A stretch of DNA of 42,950 nucleotides from an uncultured Eubacterium sp. GTDB taxonomy: Bacteria; Bacillota; Clostridia; Peptostreptococcales; Anaerovoracaceae. Every line of letters starts with the position of its first letter. Position 1 is the first letter of the stretch. Below, piece by piece: positions 1-8,371 of the stretch. The notes beneath the pieces are model-generated. The model made no database searches. It had not been told where the DNA came from and saw only the letters and a program-made list of their open reading frames with translations. The translations under genes and the position numbers were made by a program. The stretch is taken from NCBI GenBank assembly GCA_937966095.1, contig CALCKF010000030.1, positions 1-42,950 on the forward strand, given 5' to 3'.

Positions 1-92
1 ATTTTATTCTATTTTCTTCTGATATTTACCTTGACTTTTCATAGCTGGTCTCCTTCTCCTCACTTTAACCATCCCGCTGCTGTGCCCACACC

Positions 93-1067
93 TCAATCTT
101 TAAAACGCATATTTTCAGGCGAGAGGATACCCCGTTCCACTGCTTCTATCTCCTCGGTTTTATAGCACTCAAGCAGCCATCCGCTCTCCATAAGACCGGA
201 GAGTATTTCGTTTACGGATTTGCAAAGCTCTCCATTGCCCTTCATGAAAATCAGTCCATAACCGGTATAATTCGGATCCACCACCTCATAGTCACACTGA
301 GCCACTGTTCCGTCAATGATAGCCTGCACGATCTGTTCTGAAAATTTATCATCAAATGAAGTGAATACACATGCATCCACCTGCCCGGCGGCCAGCGCAT
401 CGAGGACTTCATCATTGCTGGCAAGACGGTGCATCTCCGCATCAGGATATTGAATTGCAGTATTCTCTGCCTGTGCCGTTCCCTTGACTACGGCAATACG
501 AGCATCGGCAAGCTCCTCCTCGCTTTGTATCATCTCTCTTGGCTCCGGCTCAGCAGCTGAATCCTCCTGTTTTCCTTCTTCACGCTGCCAAGGCTGTGGA
601 TCTGTACTCAGATATACATCAGCCCCCGGTTCATCCACTACATCGAATCTATCGGTCATTTCGTAAAGGGCGAGCCGTTCCTCGGTTATAGAAAATGCCC
701 CTGCGGCAATATCAATATCCCCTTCCGTCACCGCATTCAGCAGTTCATCCACGGTTTTATATTCTGTATACTCCAGCTCAACGCCCAGTTCTTCGGCAAT
801 CCGGCGGCAGATCTCCGGCACATATCCGTCCCGTGTGCCTGCAAGTTCTCCATACTTCTCCGGATCATCCGGTATAACATAGTCAACTACGGAATTAGCG
901 GCTCCCCCTGCAGCCAGTATTCCGCGCTCCTGCACTTTATCCGTAAAATGATACTCAGGAGTCGTCTTCGGATCTGCCGCGGGTTCCGAGTCATCCTCTT
1001 TCCCACAGGCCGCAAGACATAGAAGTACTGATAAAGCCAATACTATTACAATCACTTTTTTTAACAT
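93..1067 (-). CDS. Family 3 extracellular substrate-binding lipoprotein (amino-acid type)
   Basis: Predicted 324-residue lipoprotein of the bacterial solute-binding protein family 3, the periplasm-type receptor of polar amino acid ABC importers, anchored outside the membrane. The N-terminus has two lysines, a hydrophobic stretch and a lipobox LAAC with the lipidated cysteine at residue 21. The two-lobe fold is suggested by EYTEYKTVDELLNAV and GDIDIAAGAFSITEER in the first lobe and by IAVVKGTAQ and GQVDACVFTSFDD in the second. An acidic Pro/Glu-rich segment sits between the lobes. The ATG at 1067 was chosen over an upstream in-frame start because GGAGGG lies seven bases before it. No permease or ATPase gene lies beside it, so it is an orphan receptor. 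It diverges from the HTH regulator at 1328, which may sense or control the same signal (inference). Confidence 0.8.
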   Translation of the reverse strand: MLKKVIVIVLALSVLLCLAACGKEDDSEPAADPKTTPEYHFTDKVQERGILAAGGAANSVVDYVIPDDPEKYGELAGTRDGYVPEICRRIAEELGVELEYTEYKTVDELLNAVTEGDIDIAAGAFSITEERLALYEMTDRFDVVDEPGADVYLSTDPQPWQREEGKQEDSAAEPEPREMIQSEEELADARIAVVKGTAQAENTAIQYPDAEMHRLASNDEVLDALAAGQVDACVFTSFDDKFSEQIVQAIIDGTVAQCDYEVVDPNYTGYGLIFMKGNGELCKSVNEILSGLMESGWLLECYKTEEIEAVERGILSPENMRFKD

Positions 1068-1188
1068 CTGTATTCCCTCCACATTTGTTGTTAAAACATC
1101 TCTGAAACAATCGGCTGCCGGTGCAAAATCAGTTTTCTGCGATTTCCTGATTTTAAAATATCACACACAAGCCTGCCAAACCATGATG

Positions 1189-1204
1189 TTGCCGAATTTG
1201 GCAA
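1189..1204. promoter_or_regulatory. Inverted repeat in the divergent intergenic region, possible operator
   Basis: TTGCC-N6-GGCAA, a 16-bp dyad between the divergent lipoprotein and HTH regulator genes. It lies 35 bp upstream of the proposed promoter of the regulator gene. Its position fits an operator controlling one or both genes. The binding protein is unknown. Confidence 0.3.
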
Positions 1205-1223
1205 TGACATTTTCGGTAATTCT

Positions 1224-1252
1224 TTTAAAGGATCAGCGTACGCTGCTATAAT
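1224..1252 (+). promoter_or_regulatory. Promoter of the two-HTH regulator, with palindrome in the spacer
   Basis: TTTAAA, a 17-bp spacer, then a perfect TATAAT at 1247-1252, 75 bp upstream of the ATG at 1328. The spacer contains a perfect 12-bp palindrome, CAGCGTACGCTG, at 1234-1245. A protein bound there would block RNA polymerase, so autorepression by the downstream HTH protein is the simplest reading (inference). Confidence 0.55.
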
Positions 1253-1327
1253 AAAATAAGTAAATATGATAGAATAGAAAAAATCTCATTATTACAGTCA
1301 CATAATGTCAAGAGGGAGTATACGCCA

Positions 1328-3058
1328 ATGTTTGCGAAAAAACTCAATGAATATTGCATCCTGCTCGGATGCACAGGCAAGGAACTTTCCGACTATACGG
1401 GGCTTTCCCCGGCGGTCATCAGCCGTTACCGCAGTGGTGAACGTGTGCCTGCACTGGAAAGCAAGCAATTAAATGATCTTGTCGAGGGGATCGAGGAGCT
1501 GGCAAAGGCAAAAGGCATATCCGGAATTACATTCAGCACAGTCCTTGACAGGTTCAGGGAGGCACTTGCATCGGGAGATGATGATAATGCCGCCTTTGCA
1601 GACAGACTGAATCAGCTCATCACGATACTCGATATAAGTGTGAGAAGACTGGCACAGCACATGAATTACGATGCCTCGTATATTTCCCGCATAAAGAGCG
1701 GTCAGCGTTCTCCCGCCAATAAAGAAACTTTTGCGGACGGAGTCTGCTCTTTTATAATACAGCAATATAGGGAGGATGCCGATCGCGATGTGATCGCAGC
1801 CCTGATCAGCTGTCCGTCTGAAGAGATCCGGGAGGATTTCACTCTGTTTAAGAAACTGAAAACATGGCTTTGCGGCAATTTTACAGAGCAGGACAGGCCG
1901 CTTGATAGCTTTTTGCATAAATTAGATACGTTTGATCTGAACGAATATATCCGTGCCATCCGGTTCAATGAATTAAAAATACCGACAATGCCGTTTCATC
2001 TGCCTGTTTCAAAAAACTATTATGGATTGGAGGAGATGAAAAAAGCGGAACTCGACTTCTTCAAGGCGACTGTCCTCAGCAGCTCTAAGGAGCAGGTGTT
2101 TATGTGTTCCGATATGCCTATGGAGGACATGCTTGACGATACATTCCCTAAAAAATGGATGTTCGGTATCGCCATGATGATCAAGAAGGGATTGCGTCTG
2201 AATATGGTCCACAATGTAAACCGCCCCTTTACGGAGATGATGCTGGGACTTGAGGGCTGGATACCTCTTTACATGACAGGTCAGGTAACGCCATATTATC
2301 TGAAGGGCGTACAAAACAAGGTGTACTGTCATTCCAACTATGTATCGGGGACCGTTGCTCTAATCGGCGACTGCATTGCCGGTGCTCACGATAAAGGCAG
2401 ACAGTATCTGACAAAAAGAAAAGATGAAGTGGCGTTTTATCGGGAAAAGGCAAGCCTGCTCCTCAGAAAAGCTTCTCCACTCATGGAAATATATCGGGAA
2501 ATGGAAAGCAAGGCGTTTTCTGCACTCCTGTATGCCGATGCGCAGAAACCGGGAAACAGACGCAATATTTTATACGCGCCGCCCATTTATACACTGAGTG
2601 ATACACTTCTTGAAAAAATACTCGAAGAAAATCATGTCTCGGCAGAGGATCGCGTCAAAATACAGACATATAAAAAGGCTTCGAAAGAAAACCACGAAAT
2701 GATGCTGTCGCATAGTTGTGTTACAGATATCATACCTGTTTTATCTCAAAAAGAGTTTTCAGAGTATCCTGTCGCACTGTCTTTGTCCGGATTGTTTTAT
2801 GAAAAGGATATCGTTTATTCCTACGAAAACTATATGGTACATCTGCGGGAAACAAAAGAGAGGTCAGCGGAAGCGCAGAATTATTCAGTCAATATGACTG
2901 CTGAAAGGGGATTTCGCAATATACAGTTTGCTATACATGAGGGCGTAAACGTCGTGATCTCAAAGAGCAATGTACCTGCCATTCATTTCGCCATCTATCA
3001 TCCGCAGATGCGCAGCGCAATTGAGCACATGGTGATACCTGTTGTGGAAGAATATTGA
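1328..3058 (+). CDS. Large transcriptional regulator with two N-terminal XRE-type HTH domains
   Basis: 576-residue predicted cytoplasmic DNA-binding protein. Residues about 5-55 form one helix-turn-helix (GKELSDYTGLSPAVISRYRS) and residues about 85-135 a second one of the same kind (RRLAQHMNYDASYISRIKSG). Both end in the SRxxSGxRxPA pattern, so they look like an internal duplication. The remaining roughly 420 residues match no domain I recognise and probably sense a signal or mediate oligomerisation. The start is supported by GAGGGAG nine bases upstream. The promoter carries a palindrome in its spacer, suggesting autoregulation. The gene diverges from the orphan binding lipoprotein and converges on the trpB-like gene, with a shared terminator between them. 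The HTH assignment is firm. The target and ligand are unknown. Confidence 0.75.
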   Translation: MFAKKLNEYCILLGCTGKELSDYTGLSPAVISRYRSGERVPALESKQLNDLVEGIEELAKAKGISGITFSTVLDRFREALASGDDDNAAFADRLNQLITILDISVRRLAQHMNYDASYISRIKSGQRSPANKETFADGVCSFIIQQYREDADRDVIAALISCPSEEIREDFTLFKKLKTWLCGNFTEQDRPLDSFLHKLDTFDLNEYIRAIRFNELKIPTMPFHLPVSKNYYGLEEMKKAELDFFKATVLSSSKEQVFMCSDMPMEDMLDDTFPKKWMFGIAMMIKKGLRLNMVHNVNRPFTEMMLGLEGWIPLYMTGQVTPYYLKGVQNKVYCHSNYVSGTVALIGDCIAGAHDKGRQYLTKRKDEVAFYREKASLLLRKASPLMEIYREMESKAFSALLYADAQKPGNRRNILYAPPIYTLSDTLLEKILEENHVSAEDRVKIQTYKKASKENHEMMLSHSCVTDIIPVLSQKEFSEYPVALSLSGLFYEKDIVYSYENYMVHLRETKERSAEAQNYSVNMTAERGFRNIQFAIHEGVNVVISKSNVPAIHFAIYHPQMRSAIEHMVIPVVEEY

Positions 3059-3102
3059 ATTTCCACGCTTTGTCTGCACATTTCATTTCACAGTAAGCAA
3101 AC

Positions 3103-3141
3103 AGTAAAAGCGGCAGAACTTTTATATCTGCCGCTTTTACT
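3103..3141. terminator. Bidirectional intrinsic terminator between convergent genes
   Basis: A perfect 15-bp stem (3103-3117 with 3127-3141) around a 9-base loop. The stem is GC-rich in the middle (GCGGCAGA) and flanked by A-runs on one side and T-runs on the other, so it can stop transcription both from the HTH regulator (+) and from the trpB-like gene (-). Confidence 0.85.
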
Positions 3142-3158
3142 TATTTGTTTTTCCCTAT

Positions 3159-4541
3159 CTACTCCTGAATCCCCGGTATCACCGGCAGCTCTTTTATCGA
3201 TTTGTCCAGTTCTTCATCTGTAGGTATATAATCGGTTATGTTTCCATCGTTATATGATGCATATGCAGTCATATCAAAATATCCGGTTCCCGTCAATCCG
3301 AACAGTATGGTTTTTTCCTCACCTGTTTCCCTGCATTTCACAGCTTCGTCTATAGCAGCCCTTATTGCATGAGCAGATTCCGGAGCCGGCAGTATGGTCT
3401 CAAGTTTTGCAAACTGCACTGCAGCTTCAAATATCTTACTCTGTTCATATGATACAGCCTCCATATACCCGTCATGATACAGCTTTGATACGACCGGTGA
3501 CATTCCGTGATATCTGAGGCCTCCTGCATGGTTTGCCGACGGTTTAAAAGTGCATCCCAATGTATACATCTTTGCCATAGGCGTTATCTTGCCGGTATCA
3601 CAGAAATCATATTTATATACGCCTCTCGTAAGAGACGGGCATGAAGCCGGTTCTACAGCAATAAACCTGGCATCGCTCTTTCCTTCTATCCTGTCCTTCA
3701 TAAACGGGGCGATAAGTCCGCCAAGATTGGAGCCGCCTCCTGCACATCCGATCACTATATCAGGGTATTCATCATAGAACTCCATGGCCAGCTTTGACTC
3801 CAGACCGATTATGGACTGATGCAGCAGTACCTGATTCAGCACGGACCCCAGTACATACCTGTATCCGTCACTGGTGACTGCTCTCTCTACCGCTTCAGAT
3901 ATTGCACACCCCAGGCTTCCGCTGTTATCAGGATCGGCGGCCAGTATCTTCCTGCCTGCTTCCGTCCTGTCTGACGGAGATGCGAACACCTCCGCTCCGA
4001 AAGTCCTCATTATATCCTTTCTGAAAGGCTTCTGCTGGAATGATACCTTTACCATATATACCTCAAGATCCAGTCCGAAATATGAGCAGGCTTCCGCAAG
4101 CGCAGTTCCCCACTGTCCTGCTCCTGTTTCCGTAGTGACTCCCTTGAGGCCTTCTTTTTTCGCATAATATGCCTGGGCCACCGCAGAATTGAGCTTATGG
4201 CTTCCCGAAGTATTGTTTCCCTCAAATTTATAATATATTTTCGCAGGTGTATCGAGAGCTTTTTCCAGATTATATGCCCTGCATAAAGGAGCGGGCCTGT
4301 AGATCTTGTAAATATCCATTACTTCTTCAGGGATATCAAAATACCTTGTCTTATTGTCCATCTCCTGCTTTGCAAGCTCCCTGCAGAACACAGGATAGAG
4401 GTCTTCTACAGCCGCAGGCTTTCCTGTTGCCGGATTTATCATCGGAGCAGGCAGTTCCTTCATATCTGCTCTGAGATTATACCATTGTCTGGGTATCTGG
4501 TCCTCCGAAAGATATATTCTGTGTGGTACTTTCTTTGTCAT
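3159..4541 (-). CDS. TrpB-like (TrpB2-type) pyridoxal-phosphate enzyme, tryptophan synthase beta homologue
   Basis: 460-residue PLP enzyme of the tryptophan synthase beta superfamily. Expected chemistry is condensation of indole with serine (or a related phosphorylated serine donor) to give tryptophan. The PLP lysine is K116 in TSGSHKLNSA, and the phosphate-binding glycine loop is CAGGGSNLGG near residue 270. The extended N-terminus (HRIYLSEDQIPRQWYN) and the 460-residue length fit the TrpB2 class rather than the roughly 400-residue TrpB1 that pairs with TrpA. No trpA lies nearby, so it probably acts alone, for example in indole salvage (inference). The Trp-specifying T-box leader immediately upstream links the gene to tryptophan supply. 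Its transcript ends at the shared hairpin at 3103-3141. Confidence 0.9.
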   Translation of the reverse strand: MTKKVPHRIYLSEDQIPRQWYNLRADMKELPAPMINPATGKPAAVEDLYPVFCRELAKQEMDNKTRYFDIPEEVMDIYKIYRPAPLCRAYNLEKALDTPAKIYYKFEGNNTSGSHKLNSAVAQAYYAKKEGLKGVTTETGAGQWGTALAEACSYFGLDLEVYMVKVSFQQKPFRKDIMRTFGAEVFASPSDRTEAGRKILAADPDNSGSLGCAISEAVERAVTSDGYRYVLGSVLNQVLLHQSIIGLESKLAMEFYDEYPDIVIGCAGGGSNLGGLIAPFMKDRIEGKSDARFIAVEPASCPSLTRGVYKYDFCDTGKITPMAKMYTLGCTFKPSANHAGGLRYHGMSPVVSKLYHDGYMEAVSYEQSKIFEAAVQFAKLETILPAPESAHAIRAAIDEAVKCRETGEEKTILFGLTGTGYFDMTAYASYNDGNITDYIPTDEELDKSIKELPVIPGIQE

Positions 4542-4608
4542 TTTTCTTTCTCCTTTCCTGATGAACCGATTTGAAGATAACGAAGGCCTGATCCCTCCGG
4601 ATGATAAT

Positions 4609-4895
4609 CAAAAAGCGCTTCTGTCCAAGCCACGGGACAAAAGCGCTGCTTTTGCTATGCCACCCAAAGATATACCAGATATCTTTTATTTCACGTACAG
4701 CTTTCGATACGTGCTCCCTTTGTAACAGTCGGAGATACCGTCAGTTTCTACTCGGCTATTAGCTTTTCGTCTGCCCTCATAAGTCCATTCGATCCGGTTC
4801 TCCTTACCGCAATCCCACCATCTGCAGCTCTCTTAGAATTCAAATCCGAACCTACTACTCTTAATCATCGGTTTAAAGTGATATTAAATTACTAT
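4609..4895 (-). promoter_or_regulatory. T-box riboswitch leader with a Trp (UGG) specifier
   Basis: Leader RNA of the trpB-like gene. Read on the minus strand it has the stem I landmarks AGAGAG then GGTGGGATTGCGG, and a specifier segment GAA-TGG-ACT with TGG at 4787-4785, the tryptophan codon. The antiterminator region carries GGGTGGCA at 4665-4658. Its UGGC bulge can pair with the GCCA end expected of tRNA-Trp (discriminator G). A terminator hairpin follows at about 4609-4648 (AGCGCTTTTGTCC against GGACAGAAGCGCT, then TTTTT). Uncharged tRNA-Trp should favour antitermination. The specifier and the downstream gene agree. Confidence 0.88.
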
Positions 4896-4901
4896 GGTGT
4901 A

Positions 4902-4930
4902 ATTATATTTATCTCAGATATATTTGTCAA
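4902..4930 (-). promoter_or_regulatory. Perfect-consensus housekeeping promoter of the T-box/trpB-like transcript
   Basis: Minus strand TTGACA (4930-4925), a 17-bp spacer, and TATAAT (4907-4902). Both hexamers are exact sigma-70/SigA consensus. Transcription should begin near 4895, directly before the T-box, so control is left to the riboswitch. Confidence 0.85.
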
Positions 4931-4945
4931 CACTTTTTTCTTTTT

Positions 4946-5968
4946 TTATAAAAGTTCCCTGACATCCACATTACGGCATTTGCACATTTTATTGACATTT
5001 CCTTTGCTGTCTATATGCCCGCATGCTCCGCATATCCCTTCTCCGCAGCACATCTTAAAGTTATTGCAGAATACCAGTTTATGATCAGGCACCTCCATAT
5101 TTTCAGCAAGTGTTTTTATATAATAATCTGACGTCATCAGTATGACTCTGTCATACATGTCGGCATTATATCTTCCTCCCAGAATGCAGTATCGTCCGCG
5201 CGCGCGCTCAGAAACCAGCTTTTCCGTCATGGACTGCAGAGATGCCGAAAAAACTTCCACACTGCTGTGCCCTGCAAGTTCCGACTTAAGATAGTCTTCT
5301 ATTATCTCCTCGTTCACTTTTTCCGTATCAGTTATAATATCTATTTTTATATGATCTCTGACATTGTCTATAAGGTTTACCGCAGGGGCAAAGCCTATAC
5401 CTTTTGTAATTATAAGCCATTTTTTGTTTTCTTTCGATACCCCGGCATCTTTGATATCTTCCAGCAGCCCTGGCAGGCCTTTTCCCAAAAGACCATTCCC
5501 ATACACGCCTCTTATATTGAGCCTGGTTTTTTCTTCGGCTACCGCTTTTGTCTTTCCTGAAATTATTTTGATCGCTATCGATATTCTCCCGTTATCGGCA
5601 TCCGCCTTCATGACGGAAACCGGCACATTCGAAAACTCACTGCTTCCAACAGGGTTAACAAATATAAAAGAACCAGGCCGTGATGCCCTTAACGCAAATC
5701 CTTTAGGCACTTTGAAGACTATAACCAGAAGATCACTGCCATACCATGTTCTTTTCAGTATCTCTGCGCACCTGTTCTCACGTTTTTCTCTCACGATGCT
5801 TCCATTCTGGATGTACTCATTATATATGCATACGCCGGACCATCTGCAGTCACATTCATCACGGCCTGAAAGCCTGCTGCATACCAGGCAGTCTCCCGTT
5901 GATGCAAGTATGCAGGGACAATTGGCCGTCCCCACATCGGCGCAAAGACTATTTATATATGTCATCAT
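4946..5968 (-). CDS. PyrK-like FAD/NAD-binding iron-sulfur protein (sulfide/dihydroorotate dehydrogenase-like)
   Basis: 340-residue flavoprotein related to PyrK, the electron-transfer subunit of dihydroorotate dehydrogenase B. A ferredoxin-reductase-like FAD domain (about residues 60-160, with RPGSFIFVNPV) is followed by an NAD-binding domain (about 175-300, with ITKGIGFAPAVNLI). A C-terminal [2Fe-2S]-type cluster has the pattern CCGEGICGAC plus CKC. The N-terminal 50 residues hold eight more cysteines (9, 17, 19, 27, 30, 39, 41, 47), which PyrK proper lacks and which probably bind a further cluster. No catalytic partner is adjacent. The start at 5968 (or the next ATG at 5965) was preferred over 6004 because GGGGG lies just upstream. 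It probably passes electrons between NAD(P)H and an unknown partner. Confidence 0.75.
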   Translation of the reverse strand: MMTYINSLCADVGTANCPCILASTGDCLVCSRLSGRDECDCRWSGVCIYNEYIQNGSIVREKRENRCAEILKRTWYGSDLLVIVFKVPKGFALRASRPGSFIFVNPVGSSEFSNVPVSVMKADADNGRISIAIKIISGKTKAVAEEKTRLNIRGVYGNGLLGKGLPGLLEDIKDAGVSKENKKWLIITKGIGFAPAVNLIDNVRDHIKIDIITDTEKVNEEIIEDYLKSELAGHSSVEVFSASLQSMTEKLVSERARGRYCILGGRYNADMYDRVILMTSDYYIKTLAENMEVPDHKLVFCNNFKMCCGEGICGACGHIDSKGNVNKMCKCRNVDVRELL

Positions 5969-6057
5969 CTTACCCCCGAATATCATACAGAAATCAGGAT
6001 CCATGATCCTGCGATTTATCTTCTATAATATGCATTCCGGGAGAAAGTAGTTCATTT

Positions 6058-6897
6058 TTACCTGGAGAACCCCAGCTCCATCATCCTGTATGCATCTTCA
6101 AACCAGTCAGGAGCATTCATCACAACCGCAATCATCGTCCGCCCTTCTCTTGTAGCGGAAGCCACTAAAGTACGCCCGGAAGCTTTTGTATAACCGATCT
6201 TGATACCGTTACCGCCTTTGAATTCGTGTATCGTTTTGTTTTTATTATAAAAAAGGTTATATGAACTGTCTTCTCTTTCCGTCTCCCATGAGCCTGAAGC
6301 TACTATTTTTCGGAACGTTTTGTTCTTCATAGCTTCTCTGGCAATGACAGCCATATCTCTTGCCGTTGTATAATGATCCTCATCAAACAGTCCGTTGGGA
6401 TTTACAAAATGAGTGTTTCGGCAATTGAGCTGCCGCGCTCTCTCATTCATCATGTCAACAAAGTTTTCCTGGCTCCCGCCTATTATTTCAGCCAGAGCGA
6501 CTGCCGAATCATTTCCTGATACCAGCATCAGCCCGTATAGAAGGTCTTCTATGGATATTTTCTCTCCTGCCTTAAGATAAATAGATGATCCCTCAACACC
6601 CTGAGCTGAATCGGGGACCTCTACTTTCTGATCCAGCGGACTCTCGTTTTCCTCAAGCACCTCTATAGTTATGAGAGCAGTCATTATCTTCGTTGTACTG
6701 GCAGGATACGCTTTCTCATCTGCAGATTTTTCATATATGACTTTCCCTGTGTCACCGTCTATCAGTATTGCCTGCCCTGCAGATATCCCTATATCTCCAA
6801 GGGTATCCACTATCCCGTGCTTCTGCACATAAAGCCCTAAACCGGCAGCTACGGTCATAGCCGTGACAATTATAAAAACAGCTTTATTTTTTTTCAT
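6058..6897 (-). CDS. D-alanyl-D-alanine carboxypeptidase, low-molecular-weight PBP
   Basis: 279-residue serine peptidase of family S11 that trims the terminal D-Ala of peptidoglycan stem peptides outside the membrane. An N-terminal hydrophobic segment (residues 7-22) serves as signal peptide or anchor. The three active-site motifs are present: STTK (Ser67, Lys70), SGN (127-129) and KIG (233-235) in place of the usual KTG. The protein ends soon after the catalytic domain, so the C-terminal domain and amphipathic anchor of PBP5 are missing, as in several short clostridial forms. Its Shine-Dalgarno sequence lies inside the terminator hairpin that ends the scpA-scpB transcript. Family assignment is firm. 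The exact member (DacF or DacB class) is not. Confidence 0.88.
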   Translation of the reverse strand: MKKNKAVFIIVTAMTVAAGLGLYVQKHGIVDTLGDIGISAGQAILIDGDTGKVIYEKSADEKAYPASTTKIMTALITIEVLEENESPLDQKVEVPDSAQGVEGSSIYLKAGEKISIEDLLYGLMLVSGNDSAVALAEIIGGSQENFVDMMNERARQLNCRNTHFVNPNGLFDEDHYTTARDMAVIAREAMKNKTFRKIVASGSWETEREDSSYNLFYNKNKTIHEFKGGNGIKIGYTKASGRTLVASATREGRTMIAVVMNAPDWFEDAYRMMELGFSR

Positions 6898-6900
6898 AAA

Positions 6901-6940
6901 AAAATCCCCTCTGTCAATTTACGCGACAGAAGGGATTTTA
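6901..6940 (-). terminator. Terminator after scpB whose 3' arm holds the carboxypeptidase gene RBS
   Basis: Minus strand: AAAATCCCTTCTGTC pairs with GACAGAGGGGATTTT around a loop of about nine bases, followed by a T-run that leads directly into the ATG at 6897. The 3' arm contains GAGGGG, the only Shine-Dalgarno sequence for the carboxypeptidase. Read-through RNA would therefore hide the RBS. Confidence 0.75.
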
Positions 6941-7546
6941 TTACTTCTTTTCCGAAAGATCCAAAGATATCTGCTGCAGATATACATCATCCATCCCGGT
7001 TAAAGCCTGCTCGTCCTCGGTCAGTACTCCTTCTATATCCTCTATTTCCGGCATTTCCTTCAGCGTTTCAAACCCAAACTGCTTAAGAAAAACGTCAGTT
7101 GTACCATACAGGATAGGAAGCCCTACGGAATTTGACCTGCCTACCTCAGCCACCAGTCCTTTTTTGACAAGGCCATCTATCACTCTGTCACATCTTATGC
7201 CTCTCACTGACTCTATTTCACCTTTAGTCACCGGCTGTTTGTAAGCGATTATTGCAAGTACCTCCAATGCTGACTGCGACAGTTTTTTATGCTTAACAGG
7301 AGTACAAAGCCTCTCTATGTAATCAATATTTTCTTTTTTTGTAACAAACTGAAAGCTTTTATTCACTTCTCTGATAACGATACCGCGGCCCTCATTGTTG
7401 TATTCCTCCTGGAGTTCCTTACAGTAATCATATACCTCTTTTTTATCTATGTTGAATATATCAGCCATTTCTTTGATCCCAAGCGGTTCTCCCCACACAA
7501 ACATCATGGATTCAATAGCGGATTTTATCGTTTTCTTACCTGACAT
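6941..7546 (-). CDS. scpB: Segregation and condensation protein B
   Basis: 201-residue winged-helix protein, the dimeric kite subunit of the SMC-ScpAB condensin that organises and segregates the chromosome. Recognisable family segments are ESMMFVWGEPL at the start, LSQSALEVLAIIAYKQPVT, and EIESVRGIRCDRVIDGLVKKG, with two tandem winged-helix domains (about 10-85 and 90-170). An acidic tail follows. The ATG at 7546 overlaps the scpA stop by 11 bases (translational coupling) and has GAGGAG upstream. A longer form from a TTG at 7612 is less likely because it overlaps scpA far more and lacks an RBS. Confidence 0.95.
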   Translation of the reverse strand: MSGKKTIKSAIESMMFVWGEPLGIKEMADIFNIDKKEVYDYCKELQEEYNNEGRGIVIREVNKSFQFVTKKENIDYIERLCTPVKHKKLSQSALEVLAIIAYKQPVTKGEIESVRGIRCDRVIDGLVKKGLVAEVGRSNSVGLPILYGTTDVFLKQFGFETLKEMPEIEDIEGVLTEDEQALTGMDDVYLQQISLDLSEKK

Positions 7547-8336
7547 CTTGCTTCTCCTCATCTGTACCGGTTTTATCTTCTGATACAACGTCAAATATAT
7601 GCTCCGTCGCAATCACAGTTATATCTCCATATATATATTTCTGGCGTGCATCGAGACGGTTTTGTTTCATCATTTCAAGAAGAGATGAAAACGTAACAGC
7701 TATATCATATCTGTCATTGCCGTTTCGGATAAGCTCTTTGAAATCAGCCTCTCCGGAGGAGGAGTGTCTGAAAAAATCCTTTATCGTTTCCATCTTTAGT
7801 TCTACAGTCATCCGCTGTTTTTCACTTCTTCTGTGATGTGATTTTATCTCTTCCAGTTTTCTCTTTCTGATAAGAAATTTTTCAAATGCAGCTCTGAATC
7901 TATCGATGTCGAGATCAAGATATTCATCAGGCTCACCTGTATAAATATTCAAGTCTTCCTGGGGCTTTTCGATATACATGGAAGCATCCTCCCACCTACC
8001 TTCCAGCATTTCCGACAATGCCTTGAACTTCTTATATTCCACCAGTTTCTCCACAAGCTCTGTTCTGGGATCCTCAATGATATCATCTTTACTGCTATCT
8101 GAGATGGTACGCGGCAGAAGCATCTTTGATTTTATCTCTGTAAGAGCAGCTGCAAGCACCATAAATTCCGATGAAACGTTCACATCTGATCTTTTCATTT
8201 CCTCTATGTACCTGATATACTGGCCCGTTATCTCAGATATCTTTATATCATATATACTCATTTGAGCATGCTCTATCAGATACACCAGCAGATCAAAAGG
8301 ACCTTCGAATGTATTGAGTCTGACACGATATCCCAT
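7536..8336 (-). CDS. scpA: Segregation and condensation protein A
   Basis: 266-residue kleisin subunit of the SMC-ScpAB condensin, bridging the SMC heads with ScpB. The N-terminal signature (VRLNTFEGPFDLLVYLIE) is the SMC-neck-binding helix. The middle is charged and partly coiled, and the C-terminal winged helix includes VTFSSLLEMMKQNRL. The ATG at 8336 is preferred to the one at 8348 because GGAGG lies five bases before it. The gene has its own strong promoter just downstream of the aminotransferase terminator and overlaps scpB, so the two are co-translated. Confidence 0.95.
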   Translation of the reverse strand: MGYRVRLNTFEGPFDLLVYLIEHAQMSIYDIKISEITGQYIRYIEEMKRSDVNVSSEFMVLAAALTEIKSKMLLPRTISDSSKDDIIEDPRTELVEKLVEYKKFKALSEMLEGRWEDASMYIEKPQEDLNIYTGEPDEYLDLDIDRFRAAFEKFLIRKRKLEEIKSHHRRSEKQRMTVELKMETIKDFFRHSSSGEADFKELIRNGNDRYDIAVTFSSLLEMMKQNRLDARQKYIYGDITVIATEHIFDVVSEDKTGTDEEKQDVR

Positions 8337-8371
8337 AAAATCCTCCATGCGTCATCATCGTTATACGGCTC

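Noticed and set aside
5364..6050. A 228-residue plus-strand open frame
   Set aside because: It lies antisense to the PyrK-like gene, has no RBS and no recognisable domain; it is a shadow of the minus-strand codon pattern.
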